Of a stretch of 64,000 nt of DNA, positions 1-9,054 are shown piece after piece. Location of the stretch: contig JANQAD010000001.1 in assembly GCA_024707205.1 (NCBI GenBank), positions 2,135,979 to 2,199,978 of the forward strand, given 5' to 3'. This stretch comes from Demequina sp. Its GTDB lineage: Bacteria > Actinomycetota > Actinomycetes > Actinomycetales > Demequinaceae. A model generated the notes under the pieces. That model was not told where the DNA came from. It did no database searches and worked only from the letters and a program-made list of their open reading frames with translations. Numbering within the stretch: position 1 is the first letter of the stretch; each line of letters begins with the position of its first letter. The position numbers were made by a program, and so were the translations under genes.

Positions 1-808
1 ACTGGGCCACCCACGAACCGTCGTCGGTGACGACCGTCCAGCCGTCGTCCCACTCGTGGTTGGCCTGAGAGCCCATGCACAGCATGGGCTCGACGGTGAA
101 GACCATGCCCACCTCGATGACGTCCGCGTGGTACGGCGCGGCATCGTAATGCGGGATGACGAGTCCGGTGTGGAACGCGGGCCCAACGCCGTGACCGGTG
201 TAGTCGCGCACGGACTCGAGGCCATTGCGTGCGGCGAACTTCTCGATGACCCGGCCGATGATGTTGACCTCGCGGCCGGGCTGGGCGGCATTGATGCCGC
301 GCATCGTCGCCTCGCGTGCGACCTCGACGAGCCGGCGAGACTCCTCGGTACCCTCGCCCGCGATGAAGGTGCCGCAGTTGTCGCCGTGCACGCCGTCGAG
401 GAAGGCCGTGATGTCCACCTTGACGACGTCGCCGTCCTCGATCACCGTGGAATCCGGGATGCCGTGGCAGATGACCTCGTTCACCGAGGTGCACACGGAC
501 TTGGGGAAGGGCGGGCGGCCGGCGGAACCGGGATAGCCCAGCGTGGACGGGTACGCCCCATGCTCGAGCATGTACTCGTGGCCGATTCGGTCCAGCTCGT
601 CCGTCGTGACGCCCGGACGCACGTTCTCGCCCACAAGCGCGAGCGCCTGCGCGGCCACGTGCCCGGCCGCACGAATCCGCTCAACGGTGTGAGCGTCGTG
701 CACGTCCCCGCCCTGCCAGCGGTCCGCGCGCTTCTGGCCAACGTAGGGCGGCCGCGCGATCGAGTTCGGCACCGGCCTGACCGGCGAGACGACACCCTTG
801 GTGATCAT
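1..808 (-). CDS. map: Methionine aminopeptidase type I (3' end outside window)
   Basis: Removes the initiator methionine from new proteins in the cytoplasm using a dinuclear metal centre. Reading from an ATG at 808, the protein runs MITKGVVSPVRPV..., then shows the type I MetAP landmarks: CHGIPD, VKVDITAFLDGVHGDN with the metal-binding aspartates, GHGVG, and FTVEPM with a metal-binding glutamate. About 269 residues are present; the last few lie beyond base 1. The N-terminal extension before the catalytic fold (SIARPPYVGQ) is usual for the actinobacterial form. An in-frame GTG at 826 is a less likely start. The gene is divergent from the small gene at 858. Family assignment is secure from motifs; only the C-terminus is unseen. 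Confidence 0.93.
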   Translation of the reverse strand, partial: MITKGVVSPVRPVPNSIARPPYVGQKRADRWQGGDVHDAHTVERIRAAGHVAAQALALVGENVRPGVTTDELDRIGHEYMLEHGAYPSTLGYPGSAGRPPFPKSVCTSVNEVICHGIPDSTVIEDGDVVKVDITAFLDGVHGDNCGTFIAGEGTEESRRLVEVAREATMRGINAAQPGREVNIIGRVIEKFAARNGLESVRDYTGHGVGPAFHTGLVIPHYDAAPYHADVIEVGMVFTVEPMLCMGSQANHEWDDGWTVVTDDGSWVAQ

Positions 809-857
809 TGCGCGTACTGAAGCCACACCTGGCAGTCTATTCATGGAGGCGATGACC

Positions 858-1061
858 GTGACAGATGCGACCGAAGGCAAGACCGAGTACTACTTCAACA
901 CGAGCACGCAGATGGTGGAGAAGGGCCGGCAGAGCTCCTGGGAGCACCTCATGGGCCCCTACGACACCCCTGAAGAGGCGGCAAACGCCATGGAGATCGC
1001 GAAGAAGCGGTCCAAGGCGTGGGATGACGACGACAAGGCGTGGGGCGGCGAGGACTCCTAG
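858..1061 (+). CDS. Small SPOR-like conserved actinobacterial protein
   Basis: A 67-residue acidic protein beginning VTDATEGKTEYYFNTSTQ and ending with a D/E-rich tail. The middle (GRQSSWEHLMGPYDTPEEAANAM) resembles small actinobacterial proteins annotated as SPOR-domain-like; I recall such genes close to map, but this is memory, not a search. The start is chosen as GTG 858 because GGAGG at 845-849 lies 8 nt upstream. In-frame ATGs at 843 and 852 overlap or abut that Shine-Dalgarno and are poorer starts. No signal peptide or membrane segment is visible. Function unknown; a cytoplasmic role is inferred only from the lack of export signals. Confidence 0.72.
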   Translation: MTDATEGKTEYYFNTSTQMVEKGRQSSWEHLMGPYDTPEEAANAMEIAKKRSKAWDDDDKAWGGEDS

Positions 1062-1094
1062 CCCCGGTTTCGCGAGGCCCGACGCTCTGGTCGG

Positions 1095-1895
1095 CTACTC
1101 GTCGAAAGTGTGGCTGGGTGCGGGGAACGCGCCGCCCTTGACCTCGGCGACGTAGCCGGCCGCAGCGTCGGACATTGCCTGGCCCACCGCGCCGAACTGC
1201 TTGGAGAAGCTGGGGTGCCAGTCGCCGACCCCGGCGGCGTCGAGCCACACGAGCACCTGCCCGTCCGTGTGCGGGCCCGCGCCGATGCCGATCGTGGGGA
1301 TGTCGAGCGCGACCGTGAGCTTCTCCGCGACGGGAGCGATGACCATCTCGAGCACGATCGCGAACGCTCCCGCCTCCTGCAGCGCGAGCGCATCGGCGAG
1401 CATCTCGTCGTACGCGCCGTCGCCGCGGCCCTGAATGCGGCGGCCGCCGAGCGCGTTCTCGCTCTGCGGCGTGAATCCGAGGTGGCCCATGAACGGGATG
1501 CCGGCGTCGGTCACCGCCTTGACCTGGCGCGCAATGCGGCGGCCGCCCTCGAACTTCACGGCGGTGGCGCCCGTGCGCTTGACCATGTCGACCGCGCTCG
1601 CGACCGCCTGCTCGGGCCCCTGCTCGTAGGAGCCGAACGGCAGGTCCGCGACCACGAAGGCACGCTCGGCGCCGCGGGCGACCGCGCGCACGAACGGCAC
1701 CATCTCGTCCACGGTGAGCGGCTGGGTGGAGTCGTAGCCGAGGATGTTGTCCGCGAGCGAGTCGCCAACGAGCAGCACGTCAACGCCTGCCGCGTCGAAT
1801 GCCCGGGCGGTGGGGTAGTCGTACGCCGTGAGCATGGTGATCTTCTCGCCGCGCTGCTTCATCTCGCGGAAGTGGTGGATGCGGACCTTGGCCAT
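1095..1895 (-). CDS. panB: 3-methyl-2-oxobutanoate hydroxymethyltransferase
   Basis: First committed step of pantothenate synthesis: transfers a hydroxymethyl group from methylene-tetrahydrofolate to ketoisovalerate to give ketopantoate. The 266 residues match the usual PanB length. Visible hallmarks are KITMLTAYDYPTA at the N-terminus, VGDSLADNILGYDST with a metal-ligand aspartate, VKFEGG, GHLGFTPQS and IGIGAGPHTDGQVLV. The start is the ATG at 1895, giving MAKVRIHHFREMK; the reading frame stays open upstream to 2024, but that part encodes repeat DNA rather than conserved protein. No other pan gene is in the window. The gene is followed closely by nothing on its strand and converges on the small gene ending at 1061. 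Confidence 0.95.
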   Translation of the reverse strand: MAKVRIHHFREMKQRGEKITMLTAYDYPTARAFDAAGVDVLLVGDSLADNILGYDSTQPLTVDEMVPFVRAVARGAERAFVVADLPFGSYEQGPEQAVASAVDMVKRTGATAVKFEGGRRIARQVKAVTDAGIPFMGHLGFTPQSENALGGRRIQGRGDGAYDEMLADALALQEAGAFAIVLEMVIAPVAEKLTVALDIPTIGIGAGPHTDGQVLVWLDAAGVGDWHPSFSKQFGAVGQAMSDAAAGYVAEVKGGAFPAPSHTFDE

Positions 1896-1934
1896 GCGCA
1901 CAACCTTACGGCCCGCGCCACCCGCTCTCACTTC

Positions 1935-1990
1935 CTGTCGGTACATAGGGGCCGCTTCGCTGGCGTGAAACGACCTGTGTGTACCGACAG
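1935..1990. repeat. REP-like inverted repeat, family A copy 1
   Basis: An imperfect palindrome with 24-nt arms (1935-1958 and 1967-1990) and an 8-nt loop. The left arm starts CTGTCGGTACA and the right arm ends TGTACCGACAG; the inner arm parts are CGCTTC and GAAACG. It lies in the 5' region of panB, between panB and nadE. A second full copy is at 21523-21577, a half copy at 26790-26813 and a short match inside nadE at 3240-3252. Confidence 0.85.
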
Positions 1991-2046
1991 GGTGATGGGC
2001 GGGCGCGGCACCTTTCCGTGGCATGGCCCGACGCGAGCGGGCGGGT

Positions 2047-3665
2047 CTAGACCTCGCGCCAGCGGCTGGTCACAGGCAGCCGACGATCGCGGCCGAACGC
2101 GAGAGCCGTCACCTTGGGCCCAAGCGGGTATTGGCGGCGCTTCCACTCGGCGCGGTCGACGAGCTGGAGCACGCGGTCAACCACGGCCGAGTCGTACCCC
2201 CTGGCAAGCAGCTCCTCGCGGCCCTCGGCGTGCTCGACGTATGCGTCGAGCACCTCGTCCAGGAGGTCGTATGGCGGGAGCGAGTCCTGGTCCAGCTGGC
2301 CGGGGCGGAGCTCCGCCGACGGCGGCTTCGTGATCGAGTTCTCCGGGATGGGCGGCTGCTCTCCGCGCGCCTCGGCGAGCCCGTTCCGCCACCGCGCGAG
2401 CTGCCACACGCGGGACTTGTCCACGTCCTTGAGGGGGCGAAGCCGCCAATGGAGCCCGCGTCGTAGATGGTCGCGTACCCGGTCGCCAGCTCGGACTTGT
2501 TGCCGGGTGCGATGACGAGATGCCCCTCGCGGTTGGAGATGCCCATGAGGATTACGCCGCGCACGCGCGCCTGCAGGTTCTCCTCGGCGACCCCCGTCAG
2601 CGCGAGCTCACCCTGGAACGCCTCCACGATGGGTGCGATCGGCTGCACGCGGTAATCCGCGCCGATGCGTTTGGCGAGGTCGGCGGCGTCATCTCGAGAA
2701 TGGTCCGAGGAGAACGTGGACGGCATCGAGACGCCGACGACGTTCTCGCCGCCGAGCGCGTCCGCCGCCATCGCCGCGGTGAGCGCCGAGTCGATGCCGC
2801 CGCTCATTCCGAGCACCACGGACGAGAAGCCGTTCTTGAGCACGTAGTCGCGCAGGCCCGTGACGCAGGCCCGGTAGACCTGCTCGTCGTCACTCGCGAA
2901 ATCAACAACTGAGGCTTGATTGCCGTCAAGATCGAGCACGAGCAACGCATCCTCGAACCCGCCCGCGTTGGCCAGCCACGCCCCGTCGGCCCCGACCACG
3001 AATGAGTGGCCATCGAAGACGAGGTCGTCCTGCCCTCCCCACATGTTCACGTAGGCGAGGGGTGCGTCCACCTGAGCGGCCCGACGCCGTGCCAGCTTCG
3101 TGCGGACGCGCCCCTTTCCCTCCTCGAAGGGGGAGCCGTTGAGCACCGCGAGCAGGTCCAGGTTTGCGCCCTCGAGAGCGGCCACAGGACCGCCGTCCTG
3201 CCAGATGTCCTCGCAGATGACCACCCCTATACGACGCCCATGTACCGACAGGATGCAGGCGCTGTCGCCGGGGGCGAAGATGCGGCGCTCGTCGAACACG
3301 CCGTAGTTGGGCAGGTGGTGCTTGTCGTACGTCGCGATCACCTGGCCGCCCTTGGCGACGATCGCGCGATTGGTGGGACGGCCGTCGGGCCCGGTGCCAA
3401 GGGAACCGAAGACCACGGTGAGGTCGCCAAACTCCGCCAGCTGCTCCACGACGTCCGCCGCCGCGGCCGCCGCGGCGCGCTGGAAGCTCGCGCGCAGCGC
3501 GAGGTCCTCGATGGGGTAGCCGGTGACCACCATCTCCGGCAGCAGCACGAGGTGCGCGCCGGCCTCGTGGGCGGACCGCGCGGCGTTCACCACGAGTGCC
3601 GCATTACCAGCGATGTCACCCACGCACGGGTTGACCTGGGCGAGGGCTATCCGGAGCGTCGGCAT
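2047..3665 (-). CDS. nadE: Glutamine-dependent NAD+ synthetase (frameshifted near 2435)
   Basis: Last step of NAD synthesis: ATP-dependent amidation of deamido-NAD, with ammonia supplied by an N-terminal glutaminase of the nitrilase fold. The N-terminal domain (about residues 1-260) shows LLPEMVVTGYPIEDL with the catalytic glutamate, DKHHLPNYGVFDE with the lysine and VVICEDIWQDGG with the cysteine. The synthetase domain carries the ATP-pyrophosphatase loop GMSGGIDSALTAA. The frame breaks after SIGGFAP. The remaining 125 residues (LKDVDKSRVWQLARWRNG... to the stop at 2047) continue in another frame, explained by one base missing from the G5 run at 2433-2437. Repaired length is about 539 residues. 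As NadE is normally essential, a sequencing error is more likely than a true mutation. Confidence 0.92.
3240..3252. repeat. Short match to REP family A inside nadE
   Basis: Thirteen bases, ATGTACCGACAGG, match the right arm of the hairpins at 1935-1990 and 21523-21577. With the next bases, 16 of 17 positions match the second hairpin. It sits within the nadE glutaminase domain and encodes part of the segment ILSVHGRRIG. No partner arm is present here. Confidence 0.5.
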
Positions 3666-3738
3666 GGCGCCAGCCTACGCGGCGGGCACCGTGCCGCAAC
3701 GTCACACAATCGACACATCGATAGGGCAGGATGGGCAC

Positions 3739-5074
3739 ATGGACAAGCAGCAGGAGTACGTGCTTCGCAGTGTCGAGGAGCGCGACATCCGTTTCATTCG
3801 CCTGTGGTTCACGGATGTTCTCGGCATCCTCAAGTCCGTGGCGATCGCGCCCGCGGAGCTCGAGAACGCGTTCAGCGAGGGCATCGGCTTCGACGGCTCG
3901 GCCGTGGAGGGGCTCACTCGCGTCTACGAGGCGGACATGATCGCCAAGCCGGACCCCGCGACGTTCCAGATCCTGCCGTGGCGCGGCGACCGGCAGGGGG
4001 CCGCGCGCATGTTCTGCGACATCTACACGCCCGACGGCGAGGCCGCCCTGAGCGACCCCCGTCAGGTGCTCAAGCGAACCCTCGACAGGGCCTCCGAGCA
4101 GGGCTTCACGTTCTACACGCACCCGGAGATCGAGTTCTACCTCTTCGAGCCTCCGGTTGAAGGGCAGCCGCCCAAGCCCGTTGACCAGGCCGGATACTTC
4201 GACAACGTGCCGCGCGGCACGGCGCACGAGTTCCGCCGCACCGCGATCACGATGCTCGAGAGCATGGGCATCTCCGTGGAGTTCAGCCACCACGAGGCGG
4301 GACCGGGTCAGAACGAGATCGACCTGCGCTACGCCGACGCGCTCACCATGGCCGACAACATCATGACGTTCCGCACGGTCATCAAGGAGGTGGCGCTCGA
4401 GCAGGGCGTGTTCGCCTCCTTCATGCCCAAGCCGCTCGCGAACGGCCCTGGCTCCGGCATGCACACCCACCTGAGCCTGTTCGAGGGCGACCGCAACGCG
4501 TTCTACGAGTCGGGGGCCGATCACCAGCTCTCCGCGGTCGCGCGCCAGTTCATGGCCGGCCTGCTCACGCACGCCCCGGAGATCACGGCGATCACCAACC
4601 AGTACGTGAACTCCTACAAGCGCCTGTGGGGAGGCGCGGAGGCGCCGTCGTACGTGTGCTGGGGCTCGAACAACCGCTCCGCCCTGGTGCGCGTGCCGAT
4701 CCACAAACCGGGCAAGGGCCAGTCGACGCGGGTCGAGTACCGCGCGATGGATCCGGCGGTGAACCCCTACCTGGGGTTCGCGCTGCTGCTCGCGGCCGGG
4801 CTCAAGGGGATCGAGGGTGGCTACGAGCTGCCCGATGGCGCCGAGGACGACGTGTGGGGAGCTCTCCCCGCAAGAGCGGAGGGCGATGGGCTATGAGCCG
4901 TTGCCGGCCTCGCTCGCGGACGCCGTGGCGATCATGGAGAAGTCCGAACTCGTGGCCGAGACGCTCGGCGAGCGGGTCTTCGACTTCGTGCTGCGCAACA
5001 AGCGCGCCGAATGGGAGGCCTACCGGGCCCAGGTGACGCCGTTCGAGCTCCAGCAGTACCTCGCGGTCCTCTAG
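3739..5074 (+). CDS. glnA2: Glutamine synthetase, GlnA2-type (frameshifted near 4857)
   Basis: ATP-dependent condensation of glutamate and ammonia in the cytoplasm. The start MDKQQEYVLRSVEERDIRF is characteristic of the short GlnA2 branch of actinobacterial type I enzymes, rather than the longer GlnA at 27021-28454. Visible motifs are GFDGSAVEG near the N-terminus, the metal/glutamate region EIEFYLF, AGPGQNEIDLRYADAL, the ATP-binding NGPGSGMHTHLSLFEG and RVEYRAMDPAVNPYL. The frame breaks after GAEDDVW; the natural continuation ELSPQERRAMGYEPLPASL lies one frame over. One extra G in the GGGG run at 4856-4859 explains this. Repaired length is about 444 residues. It lies 31 bp upstream of glnE, so co-transcription is likely. 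Confidence 0.93.
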
Positions 5075-5105
5075 GGGCCGTGCACTGCGTCGCTAGGGTG
5101 GTTGC

Positions 5106-8098
5106 GTGAGCACCCGCGAAGTTTCGCTCGCCACTCTGCTGCGGCGATCCGGCGTCGCGGATCCCGAACGCGCCGAGCGGATCCTCGGGCAGATCGTCGA
5201 GATCACCGGCGTCACCATCGACGACCCGCCACACGCGCTGTCATACCTGGCAGATCCCGACGCTGGGCTGCTCCAGCTGCTGCGCCTCGCCGAGTCCGCA
5301 CGGGACGCGGGAGTCCTCGATGCGCTTGGCGCGCTACGCGAGTCGATCGCGGGCGGCAAGTTCGGCGTTCTGCTCGGCGGCTCGATTGCTCTGGGCGACT
5401 TCCTGATCCGCCACCCTGAGTTTGTTCGCGACTTCAGCGAGTGGCCCGCCGACGCGAGCTTCGCCGAGGTGGACGTGCGAGCGGCGCTGCTCGAGGCCGT
5501 CGGCGCGGACCCCGCCTCACCATCTCCCGTGGCGGCACTGCAAGGGCCCGACGCTGTTGCGGCCATGCGCGTCGCCTACCGCCGCGCTCTGCTCAGGATC
5601 GCGGCGGACGACCTGTTCTCGCACGAGCCGACCACACTTTTCCCCGCCGTCGCGGCCGCGCTCGCCGACCTGGCCGGGGCTGCGCTCGAGGCCGGCCTCG
5701 CGATCGCGCGGGCGGGCGAGCCGGAGCACGCGAAGACCCGCCTCGCGATCATCGGGATGGGAAAGTGCGGCGGGCGCGAGCTCAACTACGTCTCGGACGT
5801 CGACGTGATCTTCGTCGCGGAACCGGGGGGGGGGGCGGCGAAGAGGAGTCGATCCGCATCGCCACCCGCCTCGCGACCGTTGCGGCGCGCGCGTGCGACT
5901 CCGCCGGCGCAGAACCGCCGCTATGGCAGGTTGACGCGGCGCTGCGCCCCGAGGGCAAGGACGGGCCCTTGGTGCGCAATGTGGCGTCCCACAAGGCGTA
6001 TTACGAGCGCTGGGCACAGACGTGGGAGTTCCAGGCGCTCCTCAAGGCGCGCCCCATCGCGGGCGACGCGGAGGTGGGCGAGGCGTACCTCGATGCGGTC
6101 TGGCCGATGGTGTGGACCGCGGTGGAGCGCGAGGGCTTCGTCGAGTCCGCGCAGGCGATGCGAAGGCGCGTCGAGGAGCACGTGCCGAGGGATCAGTCGG
6201 AGCGGCAGATCAAGCTGGGCCCCGGGGGACTCAGGGACGTCGAGTTCACCATTCAGCTGCTGCAGCTCGTCCACGGGCGCGCAGACCCCTCCCCTGAGGC
6301 TCCGAGGCACGCTCGAGGCGCTGCACGCGCTGCGGGCCGGCGGCTACGTGGGCCGCCGCAGGCGGCCGCCATGGACCGCGCGTATCGCCAGTTGCGCGTA
6401 TGGGAACACCGGCTGCAGCTGCGGAAGCTCTCGAGGACCCACCTGATGCCCGCCGACGAGGACGGGCTGCGCGTGCTCGCGCGGGCCTCCGGGTTCGCCA
6501 CCGTTGAGTACATGGGCGAGGTGTGGGCAGATACCAGGCGCGATGTCAGGGCGATGCACCTCGAGATGTTCTACCGGCCCATCCTTCCGGTGGTTGCGCG
6601 GCTCAGCGCGGACGAGGCCGCGCTCGATGACGAGGCCGCTCGCGCCCGCCTCGCCGCCGTCGGTTTCCGCGACCCCGTGGACGCGCAGCGGCACATCGTG
6701 GCGCTCACGGACGGAGTATCGCGGCGGGCGCTGATCCAGCGACAGCTGCTGCCCGCGATGATCGGCTGGTTTGCGCAGGGAGCGGATCCGGACGCGGGCC
6801 TGCTCGCGTTCCGCCAGTTGAGCGACCAGGTGGGAGAGGCGCACTGGTACCTCAAGCTGCTGCGCGACTCGGGAACGGCCGCCGAACGGCTCGCGCGGCT
6901 CCTGTCCACCTCCGCCTATGCGGCGAGGGCGCTGCTGTCGTCCGCAGAGTCCGTCACGTGGCTCGACGACGACGCCCAACTCGAGCCGCGGGACTTTGAG
7001 CGCCTGTGGCGAGAGGTCGACGCCATCCTCACCCGCTCCAACGACCGCGACCAGGCGATGACCGCGCTGCGCGGGCTGCGCCGCCGCGAGCTCCTGCGGA
7101 TCGCGGCCGCGGACGCCCTTGGCCTCATCAACCCCTCGGACGCGACGGAGGCCGTGACCGCAACGGCGGACGTGCTCGTCGAAGGCGCCCTGCGCGTGGC
7201 TCGGCACGTGGTGACCGAGGAGCGCGGCAAGGACGCGATGCCCAAACGGATGATCGTGGTCGCGATGGGTCGCTTCGGCGGCAGGGAGATGACCTACACG
7301 TCCGACGCTGACGTCCAGTTCGTATGGGACGGGCAGGCGGAGGGCGCGCAGGCGAGCGCGGTGCAGGTGGCCGTAATGGTTCGGCAGTTGCTGCAGTCGG
7401 TGGGCCCGCAGCCGCCGCTGACAATTGACGCCGACCTGCGGCCGGAGGGCAAGAGCGGCCCGCTCGCGCGCTCGCTCGAGTCGTGCGTCGAGTACTACGC
7501 CCGCTGGTCCGATCCATGGGAGGCGCAGGCACTGCTGCGCGCGCGGCCCTGCGCAGGCGACGAGAAACTGCGTGCGGACTTTGTCGCCGCGATCGAGCCC
7601 GTGCGCTTCCCCAAGTCCTTGCCCGACGGCGCGCTCAAGCAGATGCGCACGCTCAAGGCGCGGATGGAGTCGGAGAGGCTCCCGCGCGGCGTTGACCCGC
7701 GCCGGCACCTGAAGCTTGGGCCCGGCGGGCTGTCCGACGTCGAGTGGACGGTGCAGCTGATCCAGCTGCAGCACGGGCACGACCACCCCTCGCTGCGCAC
7801 AACGCAGACCCTTGCCGCGCTCGACGCGGCGCGCGAAGCCAAACTGCTCTCGGCGTCGGACGCAGACACCCTTGCCGAAGCATGGAGGCTCGCCACCGAC
7901 CTGCGCGGGGCGATGGCGCTGCGCGGAGCTGCCAAGGACACCGACGTGCTGCCAAGCGACGTGCGCGAGCTTGGGATACTAGCGGACATCACGGAGTCCC
8001 AGCTCACCGGAGCGCAGCTGGACGAGGCGTACGCGAGGGCCGCGCGGCACGCGCGCGCCGTCACCGAGCGCGTCTTCTACGGATGGAACACGCCGTGA
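5106..8098 (+). CDS. glnE: Bifunctional glutamine synthetase adenylyltransferase/deadenylylase (three frameshifts)
   Basis: Controls glutamine synthetase by adding or removing AMP on a tyrosine. Two nucleotidyltransferase modules are seen: GMGKCGGRELNYVSDVDVIF in the N-terminal half (deadenylylation) and AMGRFGGREMTYTSDADVQF in the C-terminal half (adenylylation). Each is followed by a LRPEGK(D/S)GPL element and LGPGGL(R/S)DVE. The start is GTG 5106. The reading frame changes at the G11 run 5825-5835, near 6286-6294 (extra C) and near 6357-6362 (missing base). Between the last two, the original frame carries the conserved LRLRGTLEALHALRAGGYVGRR. Repaired length is about 997 residues, normal for actinobacterial GlnE. 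It overlaps the start of the next gene, suggesting translational coupling. Confidence 0.93.
5825..5835. other. G11 homopolymer inside glnE
   Basis: Eleven consecutive G bases at a point where the GlnE reading frame changes, directly after VDVIFVAEPG. In this window long single-base runs coincide with frame breaks, so the true length of this run is uncertain. Slippage-driven variation in vivo is possible, but it is the less likely reading for a core regulator. Confidence 0.8.
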
Positions 8099-9054
8099 GG
8101 CTCGTCAGAACGCTCGCGTCTGCACTGTGTATCGTGCTGGGGGCGTTGCTGATCGCGACGTGGGCTGCGAGCGTCGCCGCGCTCGATGCGATTGAGAACG
8201 GCACGGTCATCGAGGACGCGACGGCGCGCGCGATCACCACGGACCTCGCGCAGAAGGCGTTGGTCGACAACGGCACCACGGCCGTCCTCGATGCCCTCGC
8301 GGACCAGGGCATCGATACCGATACCCCTGGAATTGAGGGCATTACCAGGGGGATCATCGAGTCGATAGTGAGTTCGGACGCGTTCGTCAATGTGGTGCAC
8401 TCGCAGACCAAGTCGATCCGAGAGCAGATGGTCGCGGCCCTTAACGGCGAAGGCTCTGGCGCCATCAGCGTGTCCCTCGACTTCAGCGACCAGGTCAACG
8501 CGCTCTTGGGAGAGATACCAGTGATCGGCGACTCGCTGCCGCAGATTTCGGTTCCGGGCGTGCCGGTCCAGATCATGGACGAGGACACCGCGGACACGGC
8601 GCGCACCACGTGGCACTGGCTGCATATCGCCCAGCAATGGTTCGGCTGGATCGGCCTCGCCCTGCTCGCGGTCGGCATTCTCGTGAGCTTCCGCAAGCGC
8701 TGGTTCCTGGCGAAGGTCTCGCTCGCGGTGGGGGTCATGAGCGGACTCATCTGGCTCGCGATGCGCGCCCTTGAGCCGCAGACGCTTGCGGAGCGCCTCC
8801 CAGGCGGCGGGGTCTCGGACGCCATCGTCATCGAGATCGTCAATCACGCAAAGGGCACGGTGGCCACAGCGATGGGATACGTGGCGCTGGGTGCCATGAT
8901 TGTCTCATTGGTGCTGTTTACCCTCGCAGCTCGCGGACGAAAAGGCTTAAGCCATGAAGACCTTCCGCATTATCGGCGCAGCCTTCATGGTGCTGCTCGG
9001 CTCGATGGTCCTCGTGCTGTGGTCCGTAGCCGGGAAGGCCGTGTCGGCTATTGA
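8083..9054 (+). CDS. Integral membrane protein of unknown function, first of a paralogous pair
   Basis: I do not recognise a named family. The protein has one N-terminal transmembrane segment (LVRTLASALCIVLGALLIATW), then an extracytoplasmic domain of about 170 residues ending in a GEIPVIGDSLPQISVPGVPVQI segment, then three C-terminal helices. The start is ATG 8083, or GTG 8095, whose bases overlap the glnE stop. As read, the frame runs 101 bp into the next gene, giving 323 residues. If one A is removed from the AAAA run at 8940-8943, it instead stops at TAA 8948-8950, just before the next ATG at 8954, giving about 288 residues. That shorter form fits better. It is a clear paralogue of the next gene in layout and in the conserved IPV(I/V)G segment. 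Confidence 0.75.
   Translation: MEHAVRLVRTLASALCIVLGALLIATWAASVAALDAIENGTVIEDATARAITTDLAQKALVDNGTTAVLDALADQGIDTDTPGIEGITRGIIESIVSSDAFVNVVHSQTKSIREQMVAALNGEGSGAISVSLDFSDQVNALLGEIPVIGDSLPQISVPGVPVQIMDEDTADTARTTWHWLHIAQQWFGWIGLALLAVGILVSFRKRWFLAKVSLAVGVMSGLIWLAMRALEPQTLAERLPGGGVSDAIVIEIVNHAKGTVATAMGYVALGAMIVSLVLFTLAARGRKGLSHEDLPHYRRSLHGAARLDGPRAVVRSREGRVGY

Noticed and set aside
5825..5835. G11 tract considered as a phase-variation switch in glnE
   Set aside because: GlnE has two further indels in this window and many other core genes carry homopolymer errors, so a length error is the simpler explanation.
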